Origin: Lachnospiraceae bacterium
GTDB taxonomy: Bacteria; Bacillota; Clostridia; Lachnospirales; Lachnospiraceae
Length of the DNA: 64,000 nucleotides
Assembly (NCBI GenBank): GCA_017450065.1
Contig: JAFSYI010000004.1
Coordinates: forward strand, 40,525 to 104,524
Direction: 5' to 3'
Shown here: one piece after another, positions 49,129 through 56,555 of the stretch
Layout of the letters: each line of letters opens with the position of its first letter
Position numbering within the stretch: the first letter of the stretch is position 1
The notes under the pieces: generated by a model
Told to the model about the DNA's origin: nothing
The model's database searches: none
Seen by the model: the letters and a program-made list of their open reading frames with translations, nothing else
Position numbers and translations under genes: made by a program

Positions 49129-50637
49129 CTAATCCTTATATTTGATCCTCGAGATATCCTGGACATACAGAGGATAGAATGTATAGCCCTCAAACTTCTT
49201 ATTTATAGGAACAAATTCTGCCATATCCTGGATATATACATTGGCTGCATCCTCAGACAGCAGAGTCTCCATCTGCTTTATAAGCTCCGTACGTCTGTTA
49301 TCGTCCAGAGTCTTACGCGATTCTTCATAAAGCCTGTCATACTCTTCATTTGAATAGTTTATGAAATTATTGTCCGCACTTGAATAAAATCTTCCAAGCA
49401 GTGCATCGGCAGTCAGCGAAGACGCATCTACCCCGATCACGGTGGATTCATAATTACGTCCTGTATATACATCGGAAAGCCAGGTGTTCCACTCAACCTG
49501 ATTTATCGATGCATTTATTCCTACCGTCTTAAGCTGTTCCACAAGCACCTGTGCCGTATCCACATGCGGAGTATAGTTCGAAGGAACCGTTATTGTCATA
49601 CTGAATCCATCCGCATATCCGGCTTCCTTCAGCAGCTCCTTCGCTTTTGCCTCATCATGAGGGTATTTATTCTCAAGCTCCGGCATATAGTACTTACCGA
49701 AGGACGGGAACATTGAAGAACCTATTGGCGAGCCGTGACCCTCGAACGCAAGGTCAAGTATGGCCTGCTTATCTATCGCATAGCACATTGCCTGTCTTAC
49801 CCTTGCATCATCAAAAGGCTTGATCTTGTTATTAAGATACAGTGCCTGAACAAGGTTCATGCTTCCTTCATGGACATCAAAATCATCTCCGATCTGTTTG
49901 ATCTGCGTAGCCGAAATATGCATGGTCAGATCGATCGTACCGCCCTTTAAGTCCATAAGCATCGAATCGCCGTTCTCTATTTTGAACTCCAGGTTCTTTA
50001 TGCTTGCCTTATTTCCCCAGTAATCGTCAAAGCTCTCCATGATAATGTTTTCCTGAGGAGAACGCGATATGTATTTATAGGGTCCGGTACCTATCGGCGT
50101 AGTATCCGGTGTGGCATTGTCCTTGGGTATCACAGATGCGTTAACGGACGCTATATACGCCGGGAAATCAACATCCGTCTCATTAAGCACCACATCCACT
50201 TCGGCATCCGATACCACGTTAACTTCCTTAATATTGGAAAATGCCGCTATGAGGGATTCCTCTCCCGTCATACCGGCACTTTTTTCTATACTGTACTTAA
50301 CATCCTCTGCCGTTACGGGATTTCCGTTATGAAACTTTACGCCGTCGCGGAGCATGAACTTATATGTGAGTCCATCATCCGTAACTTCGTATTCCTTTGC
50401 TACAGCAGGGATAAGATTACCATTCTCATCAGGCTTAAGCAAGCCTTCAAACACGTTGAACAATACCTCTCTGGTTCCTGCCGCAGTAGCTTTGTGTGGG
50501 TCAAGACTATCTTCAAGATCTTGTGGTATTCCAACAACTATCTTGGAAGAATCTCCTGTCTTTCTGCCTGAGCATCCGCCCAGTGCAATAGTCAGTGTAA
50601 GAAACACCGAAAGAATAAAAACAAGTCTTTTTCTCAT
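49129..50637 (-). CDS. Peptide ABC transporter substrate-binding lipoprotein
   Basis: Extracytoplasmic solute-binding protein, family 5. Lipobox LGGC at residues 19-22, then VVGIPQDLEDSLDPHKATA, FNVFEGLLKPDENG and the family pattern MLRDGVKFHNGNPVTAEDV. Length 502. It captures peptides and delivers them to the two permeases. It is the first gene of the operon, with a promoter containing a perfect 12-base palindrome. Substrate range cannot be deduced from sequence; Dpp-type binding of dipeptides is one possibility. Confidence 0.92.
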   Translation of the reverse strand: MRKRLVFILSVFLTLTIALGGCSGRKTGDSSKIVVGIPQDLEDSLDPHKATAAGTREVLFNVFEGLLKPDENGNLIPAVAKEYEVTDDGLTYKFMLRDGVKFHNGNPVTAEDVKYSIEKSAGMTGEESLIAAFSNIKEVNVVSDAEVDVVLNETDVDFPAYIASVNASVIPKDNATPDTTPIGTGPYKYISRSPQENIIMESFDDYWGNKASIKNLEFKIENGDSMLMDLKGGTIDLTMHISATQIKQIGDDFDVHEGSMNLVQALYLNNKIKPFDDARVRQAMCYAIDKQAILDLAFEGHGSPIGSSMFPSFGKYYMPELENKYPHDEAKAKELLKEAGYADGFSMTITVPSNYTPHVDTAQVLVEQLKTVGINASINQVEWNTWLSDVYTGRNYESTVIGVDASSLTADALLGRFYSSADNNFINYSNEEYDRLYEESRKTLDDNRRTELIKQMETLLSEDAANVYIQDMAEFVPINKKFEGYTFYPLYVQDISRIKYKD

Positions 50638-50711
50638 CGTTGTTATCTCCTCTTCTCAGATATGTATTTAATTGTCAGGGAAACAGTTAAACCGTTTCCA
50701 GCTACGATCAT

Positions 50712-50740
50712 ATTGTATACAATGTATAACCCAAAATCAA
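50712..50740 (-). promoter_or_regulatory. Peptide importer promoter with palindromic -10
   Basis: TTGATT (50740-50735), 17-base spacer, TACAAT (50717-50712). The -10 lies in ATTGTATACAAT (50712-50723), a perfect 12-base palindrome that could be an operator. Confidence 0.65.
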
Positions 50741-50767
50741 GGTATTTCGTTAATTTTTTAACATTGT

Positions 50768-50815
50768 ACTGAAAGAAAAACAAAGAACCTGAAACCCTGA
50801 CAGTTCCAGATCCTT
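50768..50815 (-). terminator. Possible nrdR terminator
   Basis: A weak stem GGAAC...GTTCT followed by TTTGTTTTTC on the minus strand, just after the nrdR stop codon. Confidence 0.4.
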
Positions 50816-50820
50816 TATCA

Positions 50821-51270
50821 TCAGTTGAGAACCTTCTTCAATTCATCCATAAATGTATTTATATCCTTGAATTCGCGGTATACGGAAGCAAATCTTACAT
50901 ACGCTACGGCATCCAGATCCTTGAGCTTGTTCATAACCAGCTCACCGATAACTTCACTCGGTATCTCCTTATCCTCGTAATTAAATACCTCTGTCTCCAC
51001 CTCATCAACCAGCTGTGTTATCGAAGAGGCCGGAACAGGACGTTTATGACACGCTCTAAGCACACCTGCCTCTATTTTTGTCCTGTCATAAGTCTCCCTG
51101 TTGTTGTCCTTCTTGATCACGATAAGCGGAATGGTCTCGATCTTCTCATAAGTCGTGAAGCGCTTATCACACTCATCGCAGACCCTTCTCCTTCTTATCG
51201 AATTATTGTCCTCGGCAGGACGGCTGTCGATTACCCTTGTGTTCTCATAACCACAAAACGGACATTTCAT
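50821..51270 (-). CDS. nrdR: Transcriptional repressor NrdR
   Basis: ATP/dATP-sensing repressor of ribonucleotide reductase genes. Zinc ribbon with Cys3, Cys6, Cys31 and Cys34 (MKCPFCG ... CDECDKRF) and an ATP-cone domain from about residue 49 (LIVIKKDNNRETYDRTKIE). Start ATG 51270 follows AGGGG; six extra residues upstream are possible. 149 residues, normal. No nrd genes lie nearby, so it acts in trans. The position next to the division cluster is common in clostridia. Confidence 0.95.
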   Translation of the reverse strand: MKCPFCGYENTRVIDSRPAEDNNSIRRRRVCDECDKRFTTYEKIETIPLIVIKKDNNRETYDRTKIEAGVLRACHKRPVPASSITQLVDEVETEVFNYEDKEIPSEVIGELVMNKLKDLDAVAYVRFASVYREFKDINTFMDELKKVLN

Positions 51271-51335
51271 ATTATATTCCCCTCTCAAATTAAATGTGAT
51301 AGATTATGTTGATGCCACCCTCAGACATCACACTA

Positions 51336-51365
51336 AATATACCGTATCACAAATAATTATGTCAA
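51336..51365 (-). promoter_or_regulatory. nrdR promoter
   Basis: Consensus TTGACA (51365-51360), 18-base spacer, TATATT (51341-51336) on the minus strand. Confidence 0.78.
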
Positions 51366-51413
51366 CCCTAAAACCGACAAATAAAGAAAGAAATATTTCC
51401 GTAACAACTTCGA

Positions 51414-51692
51414 TCATTCAGCCGCATAATCACTTTGTTTTTCATTCAGATATGCTATAACATCCTCATAGCCTTCCTGTGAAAAGGCGAAGAACTGAAC
51501 CGTTATCTTTTCAGGATCCGTAGCCTCATAACACAATGGTTCCGGCCATGTATCAACACGAAATTTGTCCGTATCGTCTTCATTTTCCGCAGGTGACTTT
51601 ATTATCCTGTATCTCATCCCTTTAAGACTGCCGGTAAACGGCTTGCCCTTCTTATAATGGTTAAAAGTCAGTATGGTATTATGATCTATCAT
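51414..51692 (-). CDS. Small conserved-looking protein of unknown function, 92 aa
   Basis: Not recognised. Begins MIDHNTILTFNHYKKGKPFTGS and has KGMRYRIIKSP, WPEPLCYEATDPEKI and a C-terminal helix QEGYEDVIAYLNEK. The pattern of aromatic and basic residues with a long strand-helix layout suggests a small alpha/beta domain. ATG 51692 follows GAGGG; the longer upstream reading to 51848 crosses the ftsZ terminator and is rejected. Located between ftsZ and nrdR. Confidence 0.7.
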   Translation of the reverse strand: MIDHNTILTFNHYKKGKPFTGSLKGMRYRIIKSPAENEDDTDKFRVDTWPEPLCYEATDPEKITVQFFAFSQEGYEDVIAYLNEKQSDYAAE

Positions 51693-51804
51693 ATGAACCC
51701 TCTTCTTAGTCTCTTCTATGTCTCGGTTAAACCGGTAAATGTTGAGAGCATTCTCCGAATGTATATTCCGAATGCAGCCACGGTGAACTGCCTGTATGAT
51801 ACAA

Positions 51805-51835
51805 TAAGACCGGACAGAAACACTATCCGGTCTTA
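51805..51835 (-). terminator. ftsZ intrinsic terminator
   Basis: Ten-pair stem TAAGACCGGA/TCCGGTCTTA with an 11-base loop, 40 bases after the ftsZ stop, followed by a modest T-rich run on the minus strand. Confidence 0.7.
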
Positions 51836-51874
51836 AGCTCTTTATCATATGGTCATTCCGACCTGATCATCGAC

Positions 51875-53353
51875 TTACTTTTTTAAAAAATCAGGTATCT
51901 TTATCTGCCTTGACTCTACCCTGCTGGTGAGCGGTGATACACCTCTTAATCCACCGCCGAAGGTTGAAGGCTCCGGAGTAGGACCTGTGTTCTGATTAAC
52001 TCCGGGAATCGGCTGTACCGATATATTTCCGGTGTGAGCAGCAGCACCCTGATTAATGTTCATCTGTGTATTCTGGAAGCTGTACGGCTGCTGTGGAAGC
52101 TGTCCGGTAAACTGCGTAGTGTTCATGCCCATGGTGTTCTGTGTAACGCCCATTCCGTTATTTATCGGAGCTGTCATACCGCCAACCTGCTGATTTATCA
52201 TGCCCGTATTCATCGGAGATGTCATTCCTGGATTAGCCTGCATCGGCTGCACCGGAGTCTGTACAACCCCGTTATTCTGCAATCCAAGTCCGGGATTGGC
52301 TGAAGCAAACTGTCTTTGCTGATAAGCCTTTGACCCCGTGAAATTTCTCATTCCCGCAGATGCCATCTGACCTATTCCGGCTGCACCCTGCTTCGGGATC
52401 CTGTTCTCATCAATACCGGTTGCAATGACTGTAACCGCACACGAATCCGGATCACGGTCATCGTAAGTAGCACCGAATATAACATTTACATCTTCACCGG
52501 TAAGATCGCTTACGAACGATACGGCATCATTCGCATCAAGAAGCGTTATATCACCGGAAACATTTACTATAACATGGCTTGCGCCCTGTATTGTGGTCTC
52601 AAGGAGCGGGCTGTTGACAGCCTGTTTAACTGCCTCGATCGCCTTGTCATCACCCTTTGCAGAACCTATACCTATATGGGCTATGCCTTTATTCTCCATT
52701 ACTGTCTTAACATCGGCAAAGTCAAGATTGATCAGTGACGGAACATTTATAAGGTCTGTAATACCTCTTACCGACTGCTGTAACACTTCATCTGCAAGCT
52801 TCAGTGCTTCAGGCATTGTTGTTCTTCTGTCAACAAGCTCAAGGAGCTTATCATTGGGGATCACTATCAGCGTATCTACGTTCTGCTTAAGCTTCTCAAT
52901 TCCACCCAGCGCATTCTGCATACGCGTTCTTGCTTCAAACCTGAACGGCTTGGTAACGACTCCGACAGTAAGGGCACCCTGTTCCTTTGCAAGCCTTGCG
53001 ATCACCGGTGCAGCACCTGTTCCGGTTCCGCCTCCCATTCCACATGTTACAAATACCATATGGGCACCGCGGATCGCGTTTGCTATATCCTCTGCACTCT
53101 CCTCTGCGGCTTTCTCACCTATCTCAGGCTGTGCACCGCATCCCAGTCCCTGTGTAAGCTTATCGCCTATCTGCAGAAGCCTGGGGGACTTACATAACTG
53201 AAGTGCCTGCTTATCTGTATTTACTCCAAGGAACTCAACACCGACTATCTGTTCCTCGACCATCCTATTTACTGCATTATTACCTGCGCCGCCTACACCT
53301 ACAACAAGTATCTTGGCTGCGGAATCCATTATATCAGTTTTTATTTCCAGCAA
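51875..53353 (-). CDS. ftsZ: Cell division protein FtsZ
   Basis: Tubulin-like GTPase that forms the division ring. GTP motifs [14 protein letters not shown] and [12 protein letters not shown]; the T7 loop [11 protein letters not shown] is intact. The core ends near residue 315. A linker of about 160 residues follows, rich in Asn, Gln, Met, Gly and Pro with irregular repeats ([18 protein letters not shown]), then the C-terminal binding peptide IKIPDFLKK. Typical FtsZ is 360-390 residues; this is 492. Start is TTG at 53353, 7 bases after GGGAGGGG. Last of the division cluster. Confidence 0.98.
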   Translation of the reverse strand: MLEIKTDIMDSAAKILVVGVGGAGNNAVNRMVEEQIVGVEFLGVNTDKQALQLCKSPRLLQIGDKLTQGLGCGAQPEIGEKAAEESAEDIANAIRGAHMVFVTCGMGGGTGTGAAPVIARLAKEQGALTVGVVTKPFRFEARTRMQNALGGIEKLKQNVDTLIVIPNDKLLELVDRRTTMPEALKLADEVLQQSVRGITDLINVPSLINLDFADVKTVMENKGIAHIGIGSAKGDDKAIEAVKQAVNSPLLETTIQGASHVIVNVSGDITLLDANDAVSFVSDLTGEDVNVIFGATYDDRDPDSCAVTVIATGIDENRIPKQGAAGIGQMASAGMRNFTGSKAYQQRQFASANPGLGLQNNGVVQTPVQPMQANPGMTSPMNTGMINQQVGGMTAPINNGMGVTQNTMGMNTTQFTGQLPQQPYSFQNTQMNINQGAAAHTGNISVQPIPGVNQNTGPTPEPSTFGGGLRGVSPLTSRVESRQIKIPDFLKK

Positions 53354-53398
53354 GATGACGCCCCTCCCTTTTTATAGATTGCTCCACACTCATTTACA

Positions 53399-53427
53399 AT
53401 AATATAATCATTTTAACAAATTATCAA
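53399..53427 (-). promoter_or_regulatory. ftsZ promoter
   Basis: TTGATA (53427-53422), 17-base spacer, TATTAT (53404-53399), in the gap between divIB and ftsZ. Confidence 0.7.
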
Positions 53428-53461
53428 TACTTTTTTTTCTTGCATTTGCGTATTTTCGGGA

Positions 53462-54223
53462 TTAATCTCGTGAAAACGTAAACTTATCCCCTTCGCCTTC
53501 ATAATTTTCCATATGAAGCACTCCCGAATGTCCCTCAAGTTCCGGAAGGATGAACCTTAATCTGTTGATCTTTTCATCTATATAATCGCTCGTTCCCAGG
53601 AACACACGTACCTGCCCGAAATACAGGGTTATATTGTAATTGTTGTCGAAATATATCTTATCCGTTTCGATCTTATATTTTGTCAGAAGCTGTGTAATAT
53701 TCAGGATAAGCCTGAAAACATCTTCCTTTTCAACCGGAAGCTTCTCATGGAGTGTAATATAGTCAAAATCAAGACCGGTAACAAACGGAAGGCCCTCTAT
53801 CTGCTGCGTTGAACTCTCGACCACAATACCATCCTTGTCAAAATACAGATAATGCCCGAGATACTCGACATATCCTGCCACAGCCTTTTCATAGACTCTT
53901 ATTTTAACCTCTGTGGGTGAAAGAAGTTCCACATCCATCTTTTCAACAAACGGAACATCCTCAACCCCGAAGAACCTGCACTTTATATAAAGATATATCG
54001 AATTATGACCGTACCGGCCGTTAAGAACATGGTCTTCTATCTCATCCGCGCTGTAATGTTCATTTCCCGTTATATCTACAGATGTGATCGTAAACTCGGA
54101 CTTTATCACAAGTATTGCTATACATATAAGAACAAAGGCCACGAAAAAGCCGATCAGGACACCAAGGCCCTTCTTCCCCGTCCCCCCGGTTCCTTCCGGA
54201 TTCCTTGAATAATCCAATGCCAT
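53462..54223 (-). CDS. divIB: Cell division protein DivIB/FtsQ
   Basis: Bitopic divisome protein. Cytoplasmic N-terminus (MALDYSRNPEG), one membrane helix (GVLIGFFVAFVLICIAILVI), then a POTRA domain (FTITSVDITGNEHYSADEI) and the FtsQ beta domain (VKIRVYEKAVAGYVEYLGHYLYFDKDG). 253 residues. I use ATG 54223; GTG 54232 is possible. Its start overlaps the ftsW stop region. Confidence 0.88.
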   Translation of the reverse strand: MALDYSRNPEGTGGTGKKGLGVLIGFFVAFVLICIAILVIKSEFTITSVDITGNEHYSADEIEDHVLNGRYGHNSIYLYIKCRFFGVEDVPFVEKMDVELLSPTEVKIRVYEKAVAGYVEYLGHYLYFDKDGIVVESSTQQIEGLPFVTGLDFDYITLHEKLPVEKEDVFRLILNITQLLTKYKIETDKIYFDNNYNITLYFGQVRVFLGTSDYIDEKINRLRFILPELEGHSGVLHMENYEGEGDKFTFSRD

Positions 54224-54224
54224 A

Positions 54225-55391
54225 TCAATCACCTGAATTCCTGAGCCTTATCCTTCTGGCCACACTGAACACCAAGCCTATCTCTATAAGCAGGAAAACA
54301 ACCGCTGAACCGCCGTAACTGATAAACGGCAGTGTAATACCGGTATTGGGTATCATATTGGTTACGACCGCAACATTAAGAATTACCTGCAGCGAAATAT
54401 GGGCCATAACTCCGACGACAAGCAGCGCCCCATACATATCCACCGCATTATTGGCAACAACCAGAAAACGCCATATCAGAAGGAGGAACATGAGCAGGAC
54501 TGCTCCGGCTCCGAAAAGTCCCAGCTCCTCACATATTATCGAAAACACCATATCATTCTGCGCCTCGGGAACAAATCCGAGCTTCTGCATACTCTGTCCG
54601 AGCCCTTTGCCGAATATTTCCCCGGAACCGATCGCATACAGCGCCTGCAAAGTCTGAAAACCGGTAGTTCCCGCATATGCTTCCGGATTAAGCCATGCCT
54701 CGATACGTCCGAAACGGTATGACTGCTCGCTTGTCAGCACTCCCTTCTTAACCAGCAGAACAAATACGGAGGCAACTCCTATACCACCCGCGCCCAAAAG
54801 AAAATACTCTTTGTAATTGGGTGTCGCAACAAACACCATCATAAAGATAATACCAAAGATTATTATGGCTGTACTGAGGTTGTCCGTGATCGTCAGAACA
54901 AGGACAGAGATCGGAACGCCAAGGAGAAGCGTTCTGATAACACCCTTCAGCGTCTGTATATTCTTACCCATCTTACACACGTAGGCAGCAAAGAATATGA
55001 TCATTCCTACCTTAGCCACCTCGGCAGGCTGAAGTGATATACCCACATTAAGCCATCTTCTTGCACCGTTTACCTCATATCCGAGCGGAGTAAGTACCAG
55101 AAGTATCAGAGCCACGGACACGCCATATGCAGGTATGGCAAGCTTCTGCCATATATGGTAGTCAAGAAACATAACAACAAACATCATGATGATGCCAAAA
55201 AGTGTAGCCTGTGCCTGCTTCCTGAAATAATACCCGGGCTCACCGAAATCAAGCATTGCCTCATAAGAACTCACACTGTAAAGCGTGACCAGACCGAAGC
55301 AAAGCAGAAAGATCACTATAAACAGCATCGAGTAATCAAAGAAGGCCTTATCTCTGTTATTCTTTTTACTCCCGCCCCTTCTGCTACTCAT
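54225..55391 (-). CDS. SEDS-family glycosyltransferase FtsW/SpoVE
   Basis: Ten-helix membrane protein that polymerises septal peptidoglycan with its cognate class B PBP (here 56556-58988). Family motifs: ARRWLNVGISLQPAEVAK, GIGQS-type loop GEIFGKGLGQSMQKLGFVPEAQNDMVFSIICEE (shortened here to its parts) and the ending NTGITLPFISYGGSA. Length 388. It lies between mraY and divIB. FtsW and SpoVE are equally similar, so no symbol is given. Confidence 0.92.
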   Translation of the reverse strand: MSSRRGGSKKNNRDKAFFDYSMLFIVIFLLCFGLVTLYSVSSYEAMLDFGEPGYYFRKQAQATLFGIIMMFVVMFLDYHIWQKLAIPAYGVSVALILLVLTPLGYEVNGARRWLNVGISLQPAEVAKVGMIIFFAAYVCKMGKNIQTLKGVIRTLLLGVPISVLVLTITDNLSTAIIIFGIIFMMVFVATPNYKEYFLLGAGGIGVASVFVLLVKKGVLTSEQSYRFGRIEAWLNPEAYAGTTGFQTLQALYAIGSGEIFGKGLGQSMQKLGFVPEAQNDMVFSIICEELGLFGAGAVLLMFLLLIWRFLVVANNAVDMYGALLVVGVMAHISLQVILNVAVVTNMIPNTGITLPFISYGGSAVVFLLIEIGLVFSVARRIRLRNSGD

Positions 55392-55476
55392 CCGATCTTA
55401 ATATACTCCCTGTCCGCAGATGCATAACGCACCCCTCCGCCGGCAAAATACCACAACATGCATAAACGCATCATTA

Positions 55477-56433
55477 TCACTGTGCCAGAAATCCTACCGC
55501 ACAAAGCAGTATGGTAATTATGGTAAATACCGCTACCACCTTTGTCTCAGACCAGCCGCACAACTCAAAATGATGGTGTATCGGCGCCATCTTAAATACT
55601 CTTTTCCCTCCGGATATCTTAAAATACCCGATCTGTATCATGACTGACAGAACCTCTGCAAAATAAATAAACGCAACTATCAGTATAAATATCGGCATCT
55701 GCAGCATATATGCCATGGCAACAACAAAACCGCCCAAAGCAAGAGATCCCGTATCTCCCATAAAAACGCTTGCGGGATGTACATTATACAGCAGAAATCC
55801 CAAAAGAGATCCTACAAGAGCAAGCGCGCATACCGAAACGCCCTTACCCGCCAGTATTGCGGAAACTGCGAAAAAAGCAGCTATTGCACACGTAACCGAG
55901 GAAGCAAGTCCGTCAAGTCCGTCGGTAAAATTGGCTCCGTTCACGGTTCCGAGAACCGCAACAAACAAAAGCGGAAGCGCCATCCATCCCAAATCCACAG
56001 TCCTTCCGCCCGTAAAAGGCAGAATGATCTCCATGCTTACTCCTGCTATCCTGATCATATAGAAGGCAAACACTGCCGTTACCACAAACTGAAGAGACAG
56101 CTTCTGCGGTGCGGTAAGTCCCATGGATCTTTTCAGCACAACCTTTATATAGTCATCAACAAACCCTACAAGTCCGAAACCGACTGTCATAAGCAGAACG
56201 GGTATGATCTCCGGATATTTTCCTACATATATAAGTGATGTAATGAGAGTTCCGGCTATTATCATAACACCGCCCATTGTAGGTGTGCCGGTCTTCTTAA
56301 GATGGCTCTCAGGACCGTCATCCCTGACAGTCTGCCCCACCTTAAGCTTCTTTAAATACGGTATCACAAACGGACCCATGGCCGCAGTTAACACAAATGC
56401 GATTATCACGGCCCACAGTACTGTCAAATCCAT
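55477..56433 (-). CDS. mraY: Phospho-N-acetylmuramoyl-pentapeptide transferase
   Basis: Makes lipid I on the inner face of the membrane. About ten helices; conserved pieces are GTPTMGGVMII, GFVDDYIKVVLKRSMGL (catalytic DD), NFTDGLDGLASSV and HHHFELCGWSETKVV. Length 318. An own promoter and a hairpin are upstream. The neighbouring mur ligase genes usual in this cluster are absent. Confidence 0.96.
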   Translation of the reverse strand: MDLTVLWAVIIAFVLTAAMGPFVIPYLKKLKVGQTVRDDGPESHLKKTGTPTMGGVMIIAGTLITSLIYVGKYPEIIPVLLMTVGFGLVGFVDDYIKVVLKRSMGLTAPQKLSLQFVVTAVFAFYMIRIAGVSMEIILPFTGGRTVDLGWMALPLLFVAVLGTVNGANFTDGLDGLASSVTCAIAAFFAVSAILAGKGVSVCALALVGSLLGFLLYNVHPASVFMGDTGSLALGGFVVAMAYMLQMPIFILIVAFIYFAEVLSVMIQIGYFKISGGKRVFKMAPIHHHFELCGWSETKVVAVFTIITILLCAVGFLAQ

Positions 56434-56475
56434 ACACTATCCTTTCCATTCATTCAGTCTGATCATAAAACATTT

Positions 56476-56496
56476 CTGTACAGCCAACATGTACAG
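56476..56496. promoter_or_regulatory. Hairpin in the mraY leader
   Basis: CTGTACA (56476-56482) and TGTACAG (56490-56496) with a 7-base loop, between the mraY promoter and mraY. On the minus strand it is followed by only a short AAATGTTTT, so it is an uncertain attenuator. Confidence 0.4.
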
Positions 56497-56519
56497 GCTG
56501 ATTTAAACACACAAATTAC

Positions 56520-56547
56520 AGTATATATCATTTTTACTATTTTTCAA
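56520..56547 (-). promoter_or_regulatory. Possible mraY promoter
   Basis: TTGAAA (56547-56542), 16-base spacer, TATACT (56525-56520), 10 bases after the end of the PBP gene region. Confidence 0.5.
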
Positions 56548-56555
56548 TAATTACT

